Position numbers and translations under genes: made by a program. Below the pieces are notes generated by a model. That model searched no databases, was not told the DNA's origin, and saw only the letters and a list, made by a program, of their open reading frames with translations. Source: Pseudoxanthomonas sacheonensis (GTDB lineage Bacteria; Pseudomonadota; Gammaproteobacteria; Xanthomonadales; Xanthomonadaceae). From it: DNA of 64,000 bases. The stretch's first letter is position 1; every line of letters begins with the position of its first letter. This document shows positions 62,614 to 64,000 of the stretch, one piece after another. The stretch is taken from contig NZ_PDWS01000001.1 of the NCBI RefSeq assembly GCF_010093305.1, forward strand, positions 186,001 through 250,000, read 5' to 3'.

Positions 62614-63213
62614 ATGTCTATGCTGACCGCTGCCATGAGCGAATCGATGACCGACACGACCACCGCCGAGGTGGCCGCAGCGACCGATGCGGCCCTGGCG
62701 CGATCGGCCGCGGCGGGTGACGCCGGTGCATTCGAGTCGATCTACCGCCGCCATGCCGGACGCGTGCACGGCGTGATCGTCAGGCTGGTGGGCGCCCACG
62801 GCGTGCGTGCGGAGGATCTGACCCAGGAAGCCTTCGTCCGCGCCTGGCAGGCATTGCCGAAATTCCGTTTCGAAAGCGCTGTCTCCACCTGGTTGCATCG
62901 GCTGGCGGTCACCACCGCACTGATGGAACTGCGCAGTCGGCGCGGCGGCCCGCGTTTCGACGAGGATGAAGACGCGCTCGATGGTTTGGGCGTCGCCGAT
63001 TCGGCCGGCAACGGCACCGCGCTTTCGATGGATCTGGAGCGCGCGGTCGCCACGTTGCCTCCGCGTGCCCGAGCGGTGTTGGTGCTGCACGATGTGGAAG
63101 GCTGGAAACACGAAGAAATCGCCAACGAGCTGGGCATGGCGGTAGGTAGCTCGAAGGCGCAGTTGCACCGCGCGCGGCAGTTGCTGCGCGGACGTTTAGG
63201 AGGTGAAGCATGA
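62614..63213 (+). CDS. ECF-type RNA polymerase sigma factor
   Basis: 199 residues. Region 2: FESIYRRHAGRVHGVIVRLVG and AEDLTQEAFVRAWQAL; region 4: LPPRARAVLVLHDVEGW then HEEIANELGMAVGSSKAQLH. The start is uncertain: ATGs at 62614, 62620, 62635 and 62647 are all in frame and none has a good Shine-Dalgarno. The long, Ala-rich N-terminus (about 30 residues before region 2) is unusual. The next gene overlaps by 4 bp (ATGA) and encodes a membrane protein, the classical sigma/anti-sigma pair. Confidence 0.92.
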   Translation: MSMLTAAMSESMTDTTTAEVAAATDAALARSAAAGDAGAFESIYRRHAGRVHGVIVRLVGAHGVRAEDLTQEAFVRAWQALPKFRFESAVSTWLHRLAVTTALMELRSRRGGPRFDEDEDALDGLGVADSAGNGTALSMDLERAVATLPPRARAVLVLHDVEGWKHEEIANELGMAVGSSKAQLHRARQLLRGRLGGEA

Positions 63214-63728
63214 ACACGCACAATGGCGGCACACACGATGACGGCACACAGGCCGACGAAACACTTCGCTGGCAACTGCGCGGGCTGCGCCGCGACCTGG
63301 AACCGCAGGCCGACCTGTGGCCGGGCATCGCCTCGCACATCGCCGCAGCGCCCCAGCAAGCGGTGGCGGCCGGCAAGCCGCGAGCGCGTCGTTTCGCTCC
63401 CTGGGCCATGGCCGCTTCGGTGCTGCTGGCCGTCGGCGTGGTCTGGCAGATGATGCCTGCCGCACAACCGCAAGCGCCGGCAGGCAATCCGATGATCCGC
63501 CAACAGGCCGTCTCCATGGCGCTGGATTACGAACGCGCATTCGCCCGCCTGCAGCAGCAAACCAATACCCATCCCGAGATGCATGGAGCCTTCGGCGAAC
63601 TCGACCGCAGCGCCGCGCAGATACTCAGCGCGATCGAAGCCGATCCCAACGCAACGTTCCTGCTCGAACAACTTCGCCGCACCTACGCACGACGCCTGCA
63701 ATTGACGCAGCGCGCGGTCATGACCTGA
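63210..63728 (+). CDS. Putative anti-sigma factor
   Basis: 172 residues. A cytoplasmic N-terminal part (about 1-63, with DETLRWQLRGLRRDLEPQAD) precedes one membrane helix (WAMAASVLLAVGVVW, about 68-84) and a helical periplasmic part (GELDRSAAQILSAIEADPNA). No HxxxCxxC zinc motif. Overlap with the sigma gene and single-helix topology support an anti-sigma role. The stress it senses is unknown. Confidence 0.75.
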   Translation: MNTHNGGTHDDGTQADETLRWQLRGLRRDLEPQADLWPGIASHIAAAPQQAVAAGKPRARRFAPWAMAASVLLAVGVVWQMMPAAQPQAPAGNPMIRQQAVSMALDYERAFARLQQQTNTHPEMHGAFGELDRSAAQILSAIEADPNATFLLEQLRRTYARRLQLTQRAVMT

Positions 63729-63738
63729 GGATATTCCC

Positions 63739-64000
63739 ATGCGCAACTTCGTTTCCGCCGCTTCATTGTTCTTCGTTCCGCTGCTGGCGCTTTCCGCGGC
63801 CGCCGGCGCCGCCACGCCCATCGACCAGACCCGCGCGCTGGATGCGCGGGGCCGCGTCGATATCGAAAACCTCAAGGGACGCATCCAGGTGCGCGCCTGG
63901 GAGCGCAACGAGGTGAAGATCTCCGGCACGCTCGGCGATGGGGTCGAGAAACTGCTGGTGGAGGGCGACTCCGAGCATCTGACAGTCAAGGTGCAATACC
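63739..64000 (+). CDS. Exported DUF4097-like protein (3' partial)
   Basis: Only the first 87 residues lie in the window. Signal peptide MRNFVSAASLFFVPLLALSA with AAGAATP; the mature start ALDARGRVDIENLKGRIQVR, then VKISGTLGDGVEKL is typical of the beta-helical DUF4097 repeats that often accompany ECF sigma/anti-sigma genes. It begins 10 bp after the anti-sigma stop and likely belongs to the same operon and is likely surface or periplasmic. Confidence 0.8.
   Translation, partial: MRNFVSAASLFFVPLLALSAAAGAATPIDQTRALDARGRVDIENLKGRIQVRAWERNEVKISGTLGDGVEKLLVEGDSEHLTVKVQY

Overview
The window is GC-rich DNA from a gammaproteobacterium, most probably of the family Xanthomonadaceae (Lysobacteraceae: Lysobacter, Luteimonas, Pseudoxanthomonas, Stenotrophomonas and relatives). 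The grounds are the gene set (RimK, a Fur-controlled hemP/hemin receptor/DUF6607 operon, lysine-rich H1-like protein, LemA plus M48 protease, large PEP carboxylase, FadE) and the many extragenic palindromes typical of that group. The genus cannot be fixed from this window. I see no tRNA, rRNA, CRISPR array, insertion sequence or prophage; this is ordinary chromosomal backbone with a dense population of intergenic repeats.

Layout. 1-7090: a co-directional surface-protein operon (DUF11/OmpA protein, a 1242-residue outer-membrane barrel, a second DUF11 protein). 7314-11039: rimK, a small exported protein and a response regulator/histidine kinase pair. 11382-15528 (minus): ilvE, a small exported protein, then metF and ahcY behind a clear S-adenosylhomocysteine riboswitch. 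15927-21097: ppc and, convergent to it, the ABC-F ATPase uup. 21225-23435 (minus): a three-gene phospholipid module (CDP-alcohol phosphatidyltransferase, PlsC-like acyltransferase, CdsA-like cytidylyltransferase). 23768-26748 (minus): an unusual zinc-ribbon/SDR protein and metK. 26973-30664: a PlsC-GNAT fusion resembling ornithine-lipid synthase OlsF, an LpxH-like phosphoesterase and a YdjM-like membrane protein. 30746-36858 (minus): a small exported protein, methyltransferase, dusB, YegP-like, PfkB kinase and nupC, and a UPF0016/TMEM165 cation exporter behind a yybP-ykoY (Mn2+) riboswitch. 37164-42373: an aldo/keto reductase, then a Fur-box-controlled hemin-uptake operon. 42509-46239: SPFH/NfeD pair, a small exported protein, gcvT and gcvH. 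46240-47211 is a long gene-free stretch with a promoter and an intrinsic terminator that could define a short RNA, followed by the H1-like gene. 47748-57294: SRPBCC protein, serine hydrolase, lemA, M48 protease with a TerB-like tail, EamA transporter, GMC oxidoreductase, MFS-like transporter, DUF1304 protein. 57397-62289: a DUF4442 hotdog protein and a fatty-acid module (hydrolase-fadE operon with a divergent TetR gene). 62614-64000: ECF sigma factor, putative anti-sigma factor and a truncated DUF4097-like protein.

The genes form several coherent functions: methyl-cycle control (ahcY, metF, metK), metal homeostasis (Fur-regulated heme uptake, Mn2+-sensing exporter), membrane lipid chemistry (several acyltransferases, CDP-alcohol chemistry, LpxH-like enzyme, FadE) and envelope stress or surface functions.

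The most interesting non-genic signal is the repeat landscape. A 225-300 bp element (three copies, called L1-L3 here) is built from consecutive hairpins that show compensatory base changes between copies; one copy carries short palindromes nested at its hairpins, and another separates lemA from its usual protease partner. At least nine further families of short inverted palindromes occupy intergenic gaps, and two of them supply the stop codon of the gene they follow.
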